Positions 1 to 11,714 are shown, counted from the stretch's first letter. The stretch is 64,000 nucleotides of DNA from Strigamia acuminata (GCA_949358305.1 OX442314.1:31419118-31483117); one strand, 5' to 3'. Made by a program: numbers and translations. Notes: generated from the letters alone by a model not told the origin.

Positions 1-690
1 CATGCCACTGACAGTTAGCGACATGTACGGCTCCATCACAACCGAAGTCCAACAATCTGTTGTGATGCAACAAAACTCCATCGAGCGTAACATTTCCTTC
101 ACTAATGCTACAATGTGAATGTACAAATCCGGAATAATCCTCTCAGAAAACGTGGTTCGGTATGGAAGTTGAAAAGATGGCTGAAAACCCAAACACAAGT
201 TCTTAAAACTTTCCTTTTCCACGGTGTTGTACGGAAGACATTCCATTGCAAGCCATTTTCCAAGCAATTTGTTAATCTTCTTCGAATCCACGTTTTTGGT
301 TACTAATGTGCCCTGGCGCAAACTCTTCTTATTTGTATTACACTGTTATACGGCATCAACAGATTCAGCAGTATCGTTCTTATCCAGATCAGTTAGTTGC
401 AGGGACTTATTCAGTGATGAATTCACAGAATTGGCATTGGAAGATGACTGTTATAGAAAATTATCCATTTGTGTTTGGGGTGTTGCAGAAATTGACGATG
501 ACAATGACGACGAAATGTTCTTTGCCTTAAGGTATTCTGTTTTGTGTTTAACTTTGAAATAGGCCCGTAAATTAGAAGGCGAACTAGAACCACAACGAAC
601 GACAGTTTTGCAAAGCAAACATGTGGCTTTAAATTCAGCATCTCGTGGTGTAAAAAACTTCCAAATGGCACTTGTAACTTGCGGCATCCT
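1..690 (-). pseudogene. hAT transposase fragment with N-terminal BED zinc finger
   Basis: Read on the minus strand, 690-451 gives a BED-type zinc finger (an aromatic W..FF start, CLLC, then an H-x4-H-like KHKTEY end). About 300-1 gives a hAT transposase stretch with the family signatures of a conserved VE..F segment, FSERIIPDLY and TTDCWTS, the last containing the first catalytic Asp region. The frame is broken between the two parts, with stops around 300-450, and the protein runs off the left edge of the window. The family uses a cut-and-paste DDE-type transposase. I call it a dead or domesticated-looking remnant. A ZBED-type host gene broken at the window edge is the alternative. The upstream end abuts a LINE fragment at about 690-700. 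Confidence 0.7.
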
Positions 691-699
691 ATTCGGCAA

Positions 700-2434
700 T
701 GGGAACGCGCGATGTTGTAAGCTCTGGCGTTGTCCAAGTGGCGATGCGGAAAAAGGCGAGTCCGGGTCCGGATAAGCTCGGTGAGTTCGGGTGTCCAGCA
801 AGGTTTGGGGCGATGTGAGCGATGCGGGTTTGGAGGGGCAAATTCCTCGAGTATGCTAGTGACTTTGCTGATGAAAATGCCAAGTTTGGAGTCGGGGCTG
901 GGGGAGTCCAGTAAAGGTTGCCAGTCAATGGTTGAGGTCGCTCGGAATGCAGCCGGCCAATCACACCGGCGGAAAGAGTAGTTAGGAGAGAGGGAGGGGG
1001 AATGTTGAGGACGGGAGGGAGGAGGGGTGGGAGTGGAGAAAAAGAGGGTGATGAGTTTGTGGTCCAGATTGTCAACTTCAAGGAGCTTAGGGGGGGGAAA
1101 ATGAATTTTTAGGCACGAAAATTTGGTTGATGAGGGTTGAGGTGGAGTTTGAGACACGAGTGGGCTGGGTTATGACCGGCATGAGGTCAAGGATGGACAT
1201 GTGGGTTGATATTGCATTGCGGGAGGTGGTAGGGAGAAAATTCTCATTAAAATCACCGGCAACAGTGGTGAAAGCGTCTGGTGAGATGTGGTCAGAAAAA
1301 AGGTTGAGTGTGTCAGCAACAGGGACTGACGCGGCACAGTAGATGATAACAACTTGCGCGGTGGAGGTGGGAGTTTTTAGGTGAACGACGAGAAGTTCAG
1401 CACCATGTCCATTGACAGCCAACGAGGAGGTGAGGGAGAAGATGTCATGGTAAAACCAAGCGACACCGCCACCACGGGACTGACGGTCAGAGCGAGCGAG
1501 GGAGTAACCGGGACGTGGAGGACATCATCAGGGCAGTCGGATGAGAGCCACGGTCAGGGGAGTGGGTTTGAATGAGACCAGTGAGATCGAAAAGTTTTGA
1601 CAGAAGGGAGCAGACATTCAGGTACTACATGATAGTTAGGAAATCGGCTACGAAAAGGGGGGATTGTTTGTGGTAGGAGAAGGGGTAGTGTAGATGAGAG
1701 GGAGATTTCGGCCATGGAATGCTGTGAGGCCAGAGAGTAGGGGAGAGGAGCGGGGTGATGTCGCCGGTGGCGATGCGTAGGAATATGGATTTGCTAGTTG
1801 TCATGTCGCTTTTAGTCCATCTAGGGCACTGCAAGACGGTCAAGTCGCGGGATTCAGCGTACGAGCGGATCTCGTCGTGAGTAGCGGAGTTGAGCAGGTT
1901 TGTCAGAAGAATGCGTGTCGTCGGAGGACTGTCGAGGGAAGTGGTGGCCTATATGGTGCTGCCAACGACGGTGCCAATTGCGTGTGAGATTTGGCACCCG
2001 ATGTGACTGGGATGTCACATTTGCGTAGGGTGGGCGAGCGACAGGCGGTGTTGTCAAGTGTTTAGTTGAGTGCGGGTGTCAGGATGTCCAACGATCGATT
2101 CGTGCAATGAGGCAAGTTCGGCGCGCATTTCACATTTATTATTATGCATTTCAGCCCGAACTTCGGAAATTGGCATCGACAATTCGTTGCAAAATGCGGT
2201 GGATTTGTTCTGGGCCAGCCTCAGATGGGTGGGGGGATGCAGCGAATCTGCATTTTCAGCGATGGTCACACCGGTCCCAGCGGCCAAAGGCAGGGTGGCG
2301 TGGTCGTCAGCAATTGTAGAGTCGGAATCAAGAGTGTCACGAGGATCGTTGAGGCGTGTTTGTGAAATTGAGATTATTTTGAAGAATTTATCTGAATTCT
2401 TCAATTTTTGTTGATAAAAGGTTTGAAATTTCAA
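700..2434 (-). pseudogene. Non-LTR (LINE) retrotransposon 5' half: ORF1-like plus endonuclease remnant
   Basis: Minus-strand frames between 2434 and 700 read like a CR1/Jockey-type LINE in several broken pieces. The endonuclease-like part (about 1570-1080) includes RGGGVAWFYHD, VVIIYCAA and the AGDFNENF motif typical of APE-type endonucleases. It is followed by a proline-rich stretch with the DNLDHKLI motif (about 1080-900), equivalent to the usual SDH box, and then a linker. Upstream pieces at 1625-2434 are probably ORF1/5' material and show no recognisable domain. No reverse transcriptase is present here. Multiple stops and frame changes show it is inactive. The assignment rests on motif order in one region; the exact clade is not determined. 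Confidence 0.6.
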
Positions 2435-2630
2435 AGTGGCATTTCAAGACTACCGTAGCCATGTGTGTTTGTTGTTGTTGTGATTAGTTGTACCGGTACG
2501 ATTGCTATAGTTTCATCCGTCTTCCGTAAAAGGCACATGATACGAACTACGAAGCGACGTCGCAAGTCCGTACACAGGTGGTTTTACGTAGTCTTACCAC
2601 ACGTTAATCGAGGTAGAGCTGAATTAGAAA

Positions 2631-5600
2631 ATGAATCCAGAAATAGAATTTGGAGCACTTTTAGTTTCGTACAAGAAAAACACTCGTCCAAATGCTCCCA
2701 CACACGTAGTCGATAGAATAATCACCCTAAATAAGGATTTGGTAAATAAATTAGTTATTTATTGAGTTTTAATGAATTTAATAATAATTGAATTGTTTGC
2801 ATCTCCAGTTCACCATTGGTTGGGCCGTCGACGCTGATTTCACCATCAATTCGCATGTGTATCACGGATACACGCAATATTTACCAGACGCAAGGATGCG
2901 TGGCACGTGGCGGATAATAATGTACGATAGAATGTGTGTTATTGATCATTTCATGAGTTTTTTTTTGAACAATCAACAGAGTAGGAACGGAATTTATGTT
3001 AATGAGGTGAAATTGGAGGCGCGCGGAGCCACGCGACTGAGAAATGGCGACACGGTTTGTTTAGGCGAGAAAACAGCGAGCCGGGAATTGTTTTTCACGT
3101 TCAAACCTAACGGAAGCGGAGAGAGAGATAGAGGTCCACCTGGCGGCGGATAAAATGAAGAAGGAAAACGAGAGATTGGAAAAGGAGTTGAAACGCGTGC
3201 AGCTTGAATTAAGCCAGAAGAAGAGAAAAGCCGAGGAAACGTTGAAACAAAGGCTGAAGAAGAAGGAAGAGGAATTTGAAAAGTAAATGGCAAATATTTT
3301 TTTCTTTTTAATTTTTTTAAAATAATTAATAAAAATTAATTTTGATTAATTTTTAGGCGAATGAGAAGGATAAAGTTTGGACTCTGCGGGAACGTAAATC
3401 AAAAAGTGGAAGGAGAAATTGAAGGAAAATACAATTTGAAAGATGTGTTGACAACATGAAGGGTCAGGTGGACGCTAATCAATTGCAGTTGGAGTTGGCG
3501 GAAGACTGCGATAAGAATCAGTTGGAACGGATGCTCGAAGTGAAGGAGCGACATCTGGCGATTGTGAGCAAGGAATTGGAGACGATGGCGGAGAAACACA
3601 AAAGTCAAAGCGAAATTGTGACGAATCTCAGCTCGGTGCTCGAAAGCGAACTCGAGTGCTGTGTTTGTTCGGAAATAATAATCAAGGTGATTTCGACTTT
3701 GGTTTTAATTTGATTTTGGTTTTAATTTTCAATTTGATTTGATTTTAATTTTCAATTTGATTTGATTTTAATTTTCAATTTGATTTGATTTTAATTTTCA
3801 ATTTAATTTGATTTTAATTTTCAATTTGTTTTGATTTTAATTTTCAGAGGTAATATACTGACGTGTAATTGTCGGGATAATTACGTCAGCACGAATCTTA
3901 TCTGACAAGAAGAGGAGTGCTGACCTAATTCCGACAATTACTAAGCGCGAGGTGTATTTAAAACAAGAACTTACTGATAGATAATAATGTAGGTAGTGAA
4001 AATGAGATAGTGAAAATGAGAATTTACCTTGTTGTTGATTGTTGTTTTGTTAGGCCTAATCTCTTTCGGAGTTATTAATAGCCCTAGCTAGTGGTAAATT
4101 TTCAATTTGATTTGATTTTAATTTTCAATTTTCAAATTTCAATTTGATTTGATTTTAATTTTCAAATTTCAAATTTCAATTTGATTTGATTTTAATTTTC
4201 AATTTTCAAATTTTAATTTGATTTGATTTTAATTTTCAATTTCCAAATTTCAATTTGATTTGATTTTAATTTTCAATTTTCAATTTTCAAATTTCAATTT
4301 GATTTGATTTTAATTTTAATTTTCACTTTTCAATTTGATTTGATTAAAATTTTAAAATTAATTTGTTTTGATTTTAATTTTGATTTGATTTTTCAGGCTG
4401 TTGTGTTGAATTGTTCACATTCGTTCTGCTCGCACTGCGTCAACGAATGGAAACGGGAAAAGTGCCAATGTCCGGTTTGTCGAACGGAGATCACGAGTGA
4501 AACTCCATCGCGAGTTTTAGACTCAATAATCGATCGCTTGGTGGAGACGTGGTCCAGCGAATTAAAAACTCGTCGTCGGCGATTAATAGAGAGTAGAATG
4601 AGCATCCTACACCAGCAACCTGAGCAACAACATTCTGGACCTCTTCATTCTGACGAAGTTGCTATTCTAGGATTTTCTTTTGGGCTACCACTTCATGACC
4701 CAGAACCATTATTGTCTTCGTTTTCCGATTCTTCTGACTCGTTCTTGACTGAAGGGAATGATTATTCCAACTACGATGAAGAAGATGAACAAGAAATTGA
4801 ACAAGAACATGAACAAGATGAACAAGAAATGGAACAAGAACATGAACAAGATGACGAAGAATATGGACACGAAGACGAACAAGACGAACAAGAAGAATAT
4901 GGACACGAAGACGAACAAGACGAACAAGAAGAATATGGACACGAAGACGAACAAGACGAACAAGAAGAATATGGACACGAAGACGAACAAGAAGAATATG
5001 GACACGAAGACGAACAAGACGAACAAGAAGAATATGGACACGAAGACGAACAAGACGAACAAGAAGAATATGGACACGAAGATGAACAAGACGAACAAGA
5101 AGAATATGGACACGAAGACGAACAAGACGAACAAGAAGAATATGGACATGAAGACGAACAAGACGAACAAGAAGAATATGGACACGAAGACGAACAAGAC
5201 GAACAAGAAGAATATGGACACGAAGACGAACAAGACGAACAAGAAGAATATGGACACGAAGACGAACAACACGAACAAGAAGAATATGGACACGAAGACG
5301 AACAAGACGAACAAGAAGAATATGGACACGAAGACGAACAAGACGAACAAGAAGAATATGGACACGAAGACGAACAAGACGAACAAGAAGAATATGGACA
5401 CGAAGACGAACAAGACGAACAAGAAGAATATGGACATGAAGACGAACAAGAAGAATATGGACACCAAGACGAACAAGACGAACAAGAAGAATATGGACAC
5501 GAAGACGAACAAGACGAACAAGAAGAATATGGACACGAAGACGAACAAGACGAACAAGAAGAATATGGACACGAAGACGAACAAGAAGAATATGGACATG

Positions 5601-5992
5601 AAGACGAACAAGACGAACAAGAAGAATATGGACACGAATACAAACAAGACGAACAAGAAGAATATGGACACGAAGACGAACAAGACGAACAAGAAGAATA
5701 TGGACATGAAGACGAACAAGAAGAATATGGACACGAAGACGAACAAGACAAACAAGAAGAATATGGACACGAAGACGAACAAGACGAACAAGAAGAATAT
5801 GGACACGAAGTAGAAGACGTCCGAGTTAGTAGTCGGGAGTCGGGGTCGGATTCGGCGACGGGTCACGAGGCGTACGAAACATTGTCGTCCAAGCGACACC
5901 AACTTTGCTCGTCGCTACTTTCGCTACCTTCGCACTCGCACGCGGTTGAATCGATGCACGAGTTCCACGCGTCGGACGAAATTTCGCTCTGA
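2631..5992 (+). CDS. RNF8-like: RNF8-like E3 ubiquitin ligase (FHA, coiled coil, RING, acidic repeat tail)
   Basis: Family role: RNF8 reads phosphothreonine at DNA breaks through its FHA domain and ubiquitylates chromatin through its RING. Exon 1 (2631-2741, 37 codons) joins over a 67-base intron (GT at 2742, AG at 2807-2808) to the FHA exon, reading KDL-FTIGW...NGIYVNEVKL...LRNGDTVCLG. A coiled coil follows (3150-3282, then 3357-3686). A 710-base intron (3687-4396) splits the RING, CCVCSE...LNCSHSFCSHCVNEW...CPVC, whose flanks (ETPSRVLDSIIDRLVE) match RNF8. The tail is an acidic 12-residue repeat ending at 5992. Oddities: the FHA pThr-binding Arg of the GR motif is Trp; the coil needs a +1 shift near 3123 and has a TGA near 3421 or a shift near 3450. 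These may be sequence errors or early decay. Confidence 0.78.
3687..4396 (+). repeat. RNF8-like intron with AT-rich tandem repeats and an embedded hairpin element
   Basis: The intron runs from GTGATT at 3687 to TTTCAG at 4396. Most of it is a degenerate tandem array of a roughly 23-base unit (TTTTAATTTTCAATTTGATT) on both sides of a non-repetitive 250-base insert (about 3846-4097). That insert contains an imperfect inverted repeat at 3864-3941 (arms around GTAATTGTCGG and CCGACAATTAC) and resembles a small MITE. Nothing coding is seen inside. Confidence 0.6.
4858..5811 (+). repeat. Coding minisatellite: 36-base unit encoding EYGHEDEQDEQE
   Basis: There are roughly 28 near-identical units of 36 bases, with several 27-base variants (EYGHEDEQE), all in frame with the RNF8-like gene. 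Differences between units are mostly single third-position or C/T changes, so the array has been homogenised recently. It lacks stop codons in several other frames on both strands, which generates long artefactual reading frames. Confidence 0.95.
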
Positions 5993-6200
5993 TAGTCTTC
6001 TTCTCCGGCAGAAATCAAGTTCAATTAATAAGATATGAAGTGCTAATCATGTAAATAATCATAAAGTCAAATTTCAAATCTGGTTCACCGTCATTTATTC
6101 TTAATTTAAAATAAAATTGATAAGCAAAATAGAATTTCTTTTTGTGTACACAACGACCAATCAATCAATCAATCAATCCATTGATTTCAAGGAAAAAATA

Positions 6201-6533
6201 ATGAAGAAGATTGTTTTTTGTTTGCGTTCACAACGTCTTTGGATGCCAAAGAGAAAAATGAATTACGACGACGACCATGAGTTGTCTCGGTTATTCCGGT
6301 TGTTGAGGCAGCAAAATTTTGACAAACAAAACAATGATATGCCTTTAGCGTTGATCCAAGGGAATGCGTTTGAAAGCGGAGCAAATTGGTTCTCCCAGCT
6401 TCGCAAATCTCCTTTCAAGAGTTGGAGCGTGTCGTTAAGCTTGGAAAAACAAGTGAGGCTTCTTGGTAACGTCATTAAGAAGTTATTATTGTATGTAACT
6501 TTAGTTGTACAATACATATTTATTTATTTGTAA
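6201..6533 (+). CDS. Hypothetical 110-residue protein
   Basis: An open frame starts at the ATG at 6201 (an upstream in-frame extension to 6117 begins at a non-ATG codon). It is basic in the middle, contains MNYDDDHELSRLFRLLRQQN, and ends in a hydrophobic stretch (KKLLLYVTLVVQYIFIYL) that could be membrane-associated. I do not recognise it. It lies between the 3' end of the RNF8-like gene and a MITE, preceded by a short CAAT repeat. An antisense frame is also open here, so this may be chance. Confidence 0.25.
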   Translation: MKKIVFCLRSQRLWMPKRKMNYDDDHELSRLFRLLRQQNFDKQNNDMPLALIQGNAFESGANWFSQLRKSPFKSWSVSLSLEKQVRLLGNVIKKLLLYVTLVVQYIFIYL

Positions 6534-6681
6534 TAAACATTCAGTTAATTGTATTCAAAGTTTAAGCAAAAATAAAAGGAATACAATGTGTGACGGTTTC
6601 ACTGTTATAAACATTAAAAGGACGATTATCGCGCGTTTAGCGACAAATTCGAGCTTCATTCATTTAAAGTGCTTTAATATA

Positions 6682-7651
6682 CAGGGTGTTCTGAAAGTCT
6701 GGTCCCCTCCAAATATTTCCTGAGCAATTGCATCTAGGCCAACTTTGATGAAGGGATCATATAGGAAGTTGAGTGAGAGCAATCCAATGACGTCATCAAA
6801 TTTGACCTTGAAGGTCATTTTCAAGGTCATTCACTTTCTAACTTTTAAACCGTTAAATATACAGCAAAATTTCCAATTACAAAGTTATAGAGCACCATCA
6901 AATTAGTACTATACAACTTATCTTAGTCACCTTAGTTTTTTTTAATAAAAGAAAACAAATCAGCAAATTGAAATTTTCAATCAAAAAGTTGTAGAGCACC
7001 ATCAAATTAGTCTGTTCAACAAAGTTTATAAGGGATGAAAATCATCAATAAATCTATCTTCAGCTTGACTGATGCTCATTACACACACTTTCTTTCAGAG
7101 AGGCCTGTATCAACATTCCAGATGCAATGTTGATGGCTGTACAGAACTCAATTAAATGTCGTGCAGAATTCTGTCTAACTGTCAAAGGACAACATTTCGA
7201 ACAACTAATTAAGTGATACCTAGAAACCAACTACTAACTCATCCACCCACACCCCCTCCCACCCAATCATTAACCTGTGATAATATGCGCGACATTCGTA
7301 CGCGCGACATGTAAGAATAATTCCTACACGCGATGTAGCGCATGTGAATAGCGTCGCCATGCGTTACTGCGATATTGCGCGCTATAAAAAAATTGGCTTA
7401 AGGTAACTAAGATAAGTTGTATAGTACTAATTTGATGGTGCTCTACAACTTTGTAATTGGAAATTTTGCTGTATCTTCAACGGTTTAAAAGTTAGAAAGT
7501 GAATGACCTTGAAAATAACTTTTAAGGTCAAATTTGATGACGTCATTGGATTGCTCTTACCCAACTTCCTATATGATCCCTTCATCAAAGTTGGCCTAGA
7601 TGCAATTGCTCAGGAAATATTTGGAGGGGACCAGACTTTCAGAACACCCTG
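6682..7651. mobile_element. Palindromic MITE at a TA target site (Tc1/mariner-type)
   Basis: The termini CAGGGTGTTCTGAAAGTCTG and its reverse complement at 7651 are flanked by TA on both sides (6680-6681, 7652-7653). The inverted arms extend about 220 bases from each end (for example the block on a threshold of unknown function, AATTTGATGACGTCATTGG). The 970-base element has no transposase frame. The core (about 7080-7390) is unrelated to the arms and includes GC-rich CGCGCGACAT-like repeats. A relative with the same arm design is at 55838-56601. Confidence 0.85.
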
Positions 7652-7858
7652 TATAAATATAAGTTTTATACTGTATATTAAACCACTTTGATTAAACACT
7701 TTACGGACAGTTTTTAATATGTTTTGAGATTGTTTGTGTCAATTTACTACATAATTCCAATGAATTATGTTTAAACTTCACACCTGGTTTGGGGCGTATC
7801 ATCTACCGTGTAAATTTAATCCGCAACTCGATTTTGCGCGAATCGATTTTACACGAAT

Positions 7859-9617
7859 TGTTGCCGATATCACCCGGATGCTTTTTTGATCGAAGATTAT
7901 CACGCTGGGGATATAATCTGCAGCGAGTGCGTTCTGGTCGTTGGAGACAGAGTCATAGACGTCACCAACGAATGGCGATTGTTACTAACCGTCGGCCATC
8001 ATGAAACATTCAATGCTGACTCGTGTTGCGTCGGCGCCGCCGAGAATGCGCTGCTCGCCGGCTTCGATCTGTCGACCGGAATTGCTCCAGCGACCGGAGC
8101 TGCGTGTTAGGCTTGTGCGCGTTGCCAAAATAAGGGTCGGCAAAAATAACGCCTTCCGTTATTAACGAATAACGCAGTAACGCCACAACGCCGAGCAACG
8201 CCAAATAACGCCACAACGCCACATAACGATACAACGCCACAACGCTCGTTCGGCACGTTCGCAATCGCTATTTTCCGTCCGTTTGCTATTTTTCGTCCGT
8301 TGCGCGTATCGGGGGCACTTTCGGCTTTTCTGCCGAACTTCGACACGAATTGCGCGTGACGTGTGCAGCGGCTGATGGCACGGCCTCGGCATCACCGTAC
8401 TTTATTTTGCGGCGAAACGATCGAGAAAAAATCGTTTTTTGGGCCGAATGGTTCAAAATGGCACTGAAAAAATTAATAATAAAATGCAATAAAGGGGAAA
8501 ATGGGAGGAAATACACTGGAAATCACTAAATGGTACGGAAAAACGTGTCAACACTGTTGACACGTTTTTTCGAGCGAATAATGGTGAAATTCACCATTTT
8601 GAAAAATTTTGAAAAATTTTAAAAAATTAAAAAAAAAATTAAAATCATTTATTTTATTTTATTTTTAAGCGTTGCTGCGTTGCTACACGTTGTGGCGTTG
8701 TGACGTTATTTGGCGTTGTCGCGTTGTGGCGTTATTTGGCGTTATTTGACGTTATTTGGCGTTGTGGCGTTATTAGGCGTTATTTGACGTTATTTGGCGT
8801 TGTGGCGTTATTTGGCGTTATTTGACGTTATTTGGCGTTGTGACGTTATTTGTAAATAACGCCTGCGTTGCGTTATTTTATAAATAACGCAACGCCTCGC
8901 CAAAAAAAAATAACGCACATGCCTACTGCGTGTGTGGCTGGACGAGAAAGGCGGTGCCAAATACTCCTACAAAAGACCGGTGGTGAGGAGCGCCGACCGG
9001 GTACCCACCACCGCATTTCAAGATATAAGCACGATGGCCGAAAGAATCCACTTGTTGCAAACCATAGTGGACAGAGCGAACAATCTGTTTAAGAAGGTCC
9101 TGGAAACGAAAAAGGTGAAAGGGACCCACGAAGCCATTGCTACTTCCTGTCCGTGCAAGCAGGAAAAAGTCCCGAGGTCCCTCAAGGAAATCTGCGCCGT
9201 TTTCAAAGTCTCTGTGAAAATCATTGGACAGCGTTTCAAGTTGATCGTGAAGTCGCTTGAGACGAGCGTCGAGGATGTTGCAGTGAAGCGGGAAAGGGCG
9301 CAGATTTTATGGCCAGATATTGCGGCAAATTGGGTCTGGACATCACGGTGCGACGAGCAGCCATGTGCATTGCTGAAAGAGCGGCTATTTTGGACGGTTT
9401 AGGCGGGAGAAGTTTGCTTTCGATGGCGGAGGCAGCTCTTTACTTGACGTGCCTGGCTTCAGGAGAGAAGAAGAGCGGGAAGGAGATTGGGGAAGTGGTC
9501 GGGGTCTGTGAGGCGACCATTACGAAAGTTTATAAGATCATCTACCTCAAAGCAGCGCAAATGTTTCCGGATGGTTTCGTGTTCGCCATTCCGGTAGCTA
9601 AGCTACCCGCAAAATAA
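7859..9617 (+). pseudogene. TFIIB-like gene copy, broken
   Basis: TFIIB bridges promoter-bound TBP and RNA polymerase II. The copy begins with the zinc ribbon (CCRYHPDAFLIEDYHAGD, then CSEC and VVGDRVIDV), passes through the B-linker (KYSYKRPVVRSADRV), cyclin repeat 1 (AERIHLLQTIVDRANNLFKKV, VPRSLKEICAVFKVS) and cyclin repeat 2 (FMARYCGKLGLD...GKEIGEVVGVCEATITKVYKIIY) and stops at 9617, at the usual TFIIB end (PVAKLP). Damage: an 818-base transposon at 8108-8925, loss of about four residues before CKQEKVPR (near 9150), and a one-base frame change near 9295. It has no introns, which suggests an old retrocopy. The start Met is not evident. Degree of divergence also fits a decayed paralogue. Confidence 0.85.
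8108..8925. mobile_element. hAT-type non-autonomous element (818 bases), exact 8-base TSD
   Basis: Ends TAGGCTTGTGCG and, inverted, TAGGCATGTGCG. The duplication CTGCGTGT occurs at 8100-8107 and 8926-8933. Eight-base duplications and TAGGC-like ends fit the Ac branch of hAT. The interior is a long array built on AACGCC/GGCGTT words (8150-8235 and, inverted, 8660-8905), so the element can fold back on itself. It encodes no transposase. It interrupts the TFIIB-like copy within the B-linker coding region. Confidence 0.9.
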
Positions 9618-10480
9618 TTTATTTAACCATTAAACTATTCTCAACCTTTAACCTAACCAAATTAATTAAGTAATTTTGCACAGTAACTTAACTTTAACAA
9701 TTTTTTTTGCCATCTGTTTAATCTGTGATAGAACTACCGTAATCGCACCCTTTCAAGCAGTTTTGGTGTACGCTTCAACACAATTCACGTAAATGTGTAT
9801 GAAGTCACCAGGCTTCAAAAACATGCACGTTAGGAGTGAATAAACCGAAAATGCGCTTGGTCGTAACTAATGGCATTTAAGTGGCAAAATAAATTAAACT
9901 AAAAAAAAACAAATATCATCCATTTTGGATCAAAGGTAAATGCATTCAATACATACAAATGCAGTGGCAAAGTATTTGTCAAAATAACTACGAAAAAATA
10001 AATGGAAATTTGAAGAAAAAAAATGTTTTGAAATTACAAATAAGAAAGTATCCATTTTGGGAAATGCTACACTCATAGATTGGAATGTAGTCTTACAATA
10101 TCTATATTTTACATTTTGGAACTGACTGACCTTAACTACAAACTAACAGAAAAAACAAACTATTTCGAAATTCGGCAGAAACAGCATCGCACATGAAATT
10201 TAAAACATTGATAAAATAAATGGAAAATTGAAAGAAAATAAGATCTTTCAAATTAAAAATATGAAATCTTTCCTTTTGGATTCATAATAATTAATACGGA
10301 GTAACATTTATTCTGATGTTTATCATGATTCAATTTCATCAAAATCGATGAATACTACACTCGCATATTCGAATGCAGGTTTACAACACCAGATGATTTG
10401 CCACCATTTTTGCGAGAAAAAATGGAAAAATAAATAAAACTGCAAAACCGATTCATAAATATTTTCAAGACGTAAAAAAA
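9618..10480. other. AT-rich stretch with no gene seen
   Basis: No frame of convincing length or composition was found on either strand, and no repeat with recognisable termini. It follows the TFIIB-like copy and may be decayed transposon or intergenic DNA. Confidence 0.5.
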
Positions 10481-10489
10481 TTAACTCAA

Positions 10490-10860
10490 ATCAAACACAA
10501 AAACTACAGTCCTGGGCAAAAAAGAATCAAACAAGGCTAGCTTAAATTCATTAAATGACAAATTAAATATATCAATAGTACTAGGCAAGTTGTTAACATT
10601 TAGACACAAACGGTAGGTGAGGTCAACAAGTAAAGGCACAAAAGTCATATGCGCACATGTAAAGTAAACCGGAGTATAAAAATTCAACAAACCCAAAAGA
10701 TGAGGGAATTAAATCAAAGATAAGCAACGCATCCCGCATAACGAAAAAAGACTTAATAGTAGGGAACCTCAATATCCTCAGAATCTTATCGTAATTATAA
10801 GGGGAGGAGCGAAAGAAGCGACGATGCGCAAATCGCCGCTGAAGACCCTCCAAATCTTAT
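10490..10860 (-). pseudogene. LINE reverse transcriptase C-terminal tail remnant
   Basis: On the minus strand 10860-10623 reads LEGLQRRFAHRRFF...YDKILRILRFPTI...MRDALLIFDLI. In a second frame (to about 10490) it reads YRLCLNVNNLPSTIDIFNLS. That is the usual order at the 3' end of Jockey/CR1-type LINE polymerases (a LQ+RF motif, then repeated R..R..D helices, then N-LP-I). The frame break and stops show it is dead. The remaining 400 bases towards 11280 hold nothing I can name. Confidence 0.55.
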
Positions 10861-11280
10861 GAATCAATAAAATTATTAATAAATACGAACGAAAACAATG
10901 ATACAAATATACAATAGTAATAAATAAAACGTAAAATGCATGAATTCGAGAGAGAAAAATGGCGTGCAAAATGTCAATTTCGAACATGAAGAAATATGAA
11001 CTCAAATCAAACCACCGACTCACAATCCAAGCGTAATTCAGTTCTTTGGTTATCCATCGATGAAATTCTGCATAAATACGATGGTAAACGATTGAAAATT
11101 GTGAAGAAAAACGCACCGAAAATGCTTCTTATTCTTAGATACATGTTGCCACCAGAGCGGCGCTGCAACTCGGTGAGAGGAAATTTTAAATTTTGATATT
11201 GATAAATGGCAAATTAGAATGCAAACGTAATGAATATTGGATGAATTTTAGTGCTAACCTTGAATTTTTAGCGAAATTAA

Positions 11281-11714
11281 TTTTTTGAACCGAAAATTTA
11301 ATTGTAGTCTTTTTAGTAGTACACTTGAGAACACTGTAGTATACTAAATTGGTAGAATTATTGATGAATTGTATTTAGTTCAAATATTGTCACTAGTCGG
11401 CGCTATTATGCACTTATAGTTTCTATGGCAATTGCCGTTTGCTTTATTGTAAGCTTATTTTGATATATCGCACTTTTTCTTTCATCCTCGATTAAATGCA
11501 TGTTTATTACGTTTGAAAGGTTCCAAACTGTAAGCAGATTAAGGTAAAGACAGGAGAATAGATAAATCACATATTTTTGGGATGTTATTGGATTTTTTTT
11601 TTCGGTTTATAAAGTTCTGCACAATCGTGCATCGAACGTTAGGCCTAACTCGTTTAACTGAATTCGAACCATTAGCACCCCGACTGTCCCACATCGCGTT
11701 TTTTCGGTTCAGAG
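11281..11714 (+). promoter_or_regulatory. Displaced promoter of a zinc-finger gene (third copy)
   Basis: About 11396-11714 matches 61018-61340 and, inverted, 60300-60610, which are the promoters of two other zinc-finger genes. It contains TATAAA at 11608-11613 and the shared downstream block (GCATCGAACGTTAGGCCTAA). Its own coding region continues at 56602 after removal of the inserted elements; the joined order there agrees base for base with the intact copy around 61320-61470. Bases 11281-11395 also match 58855-58930. Confidence 0.85.

Noticed and set aside
2465-2716. 83-residue frame upstream of the RNF8-like gene
   Set aside because: It overlaps the first RNF8-like exon in another frame and shows no domain.
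2788-3153. Extra intron inside the FHA exon (about 2930-2981) to give a tighter FHA
   Set aside because: The frame is open without it and no donor/acceptor pair keeps the downstream NGIYVNE frame cleanly.
4858-5811. Regularly spaced repeats as a CRISPR-like array
   Set aside because: Units are contiguous with no unique spacers and are in a coding frame of a eukaryotic gene.
4709-5902. Long minus-strand frame of FLFVLFVFVSIF repeats resembling a multi-pass membrane protein
   Set aside because: It is the complement of the acidic minisatellite of the RNF8-like gene; other frames of the same repeat are open too, and there is no start context or domain.
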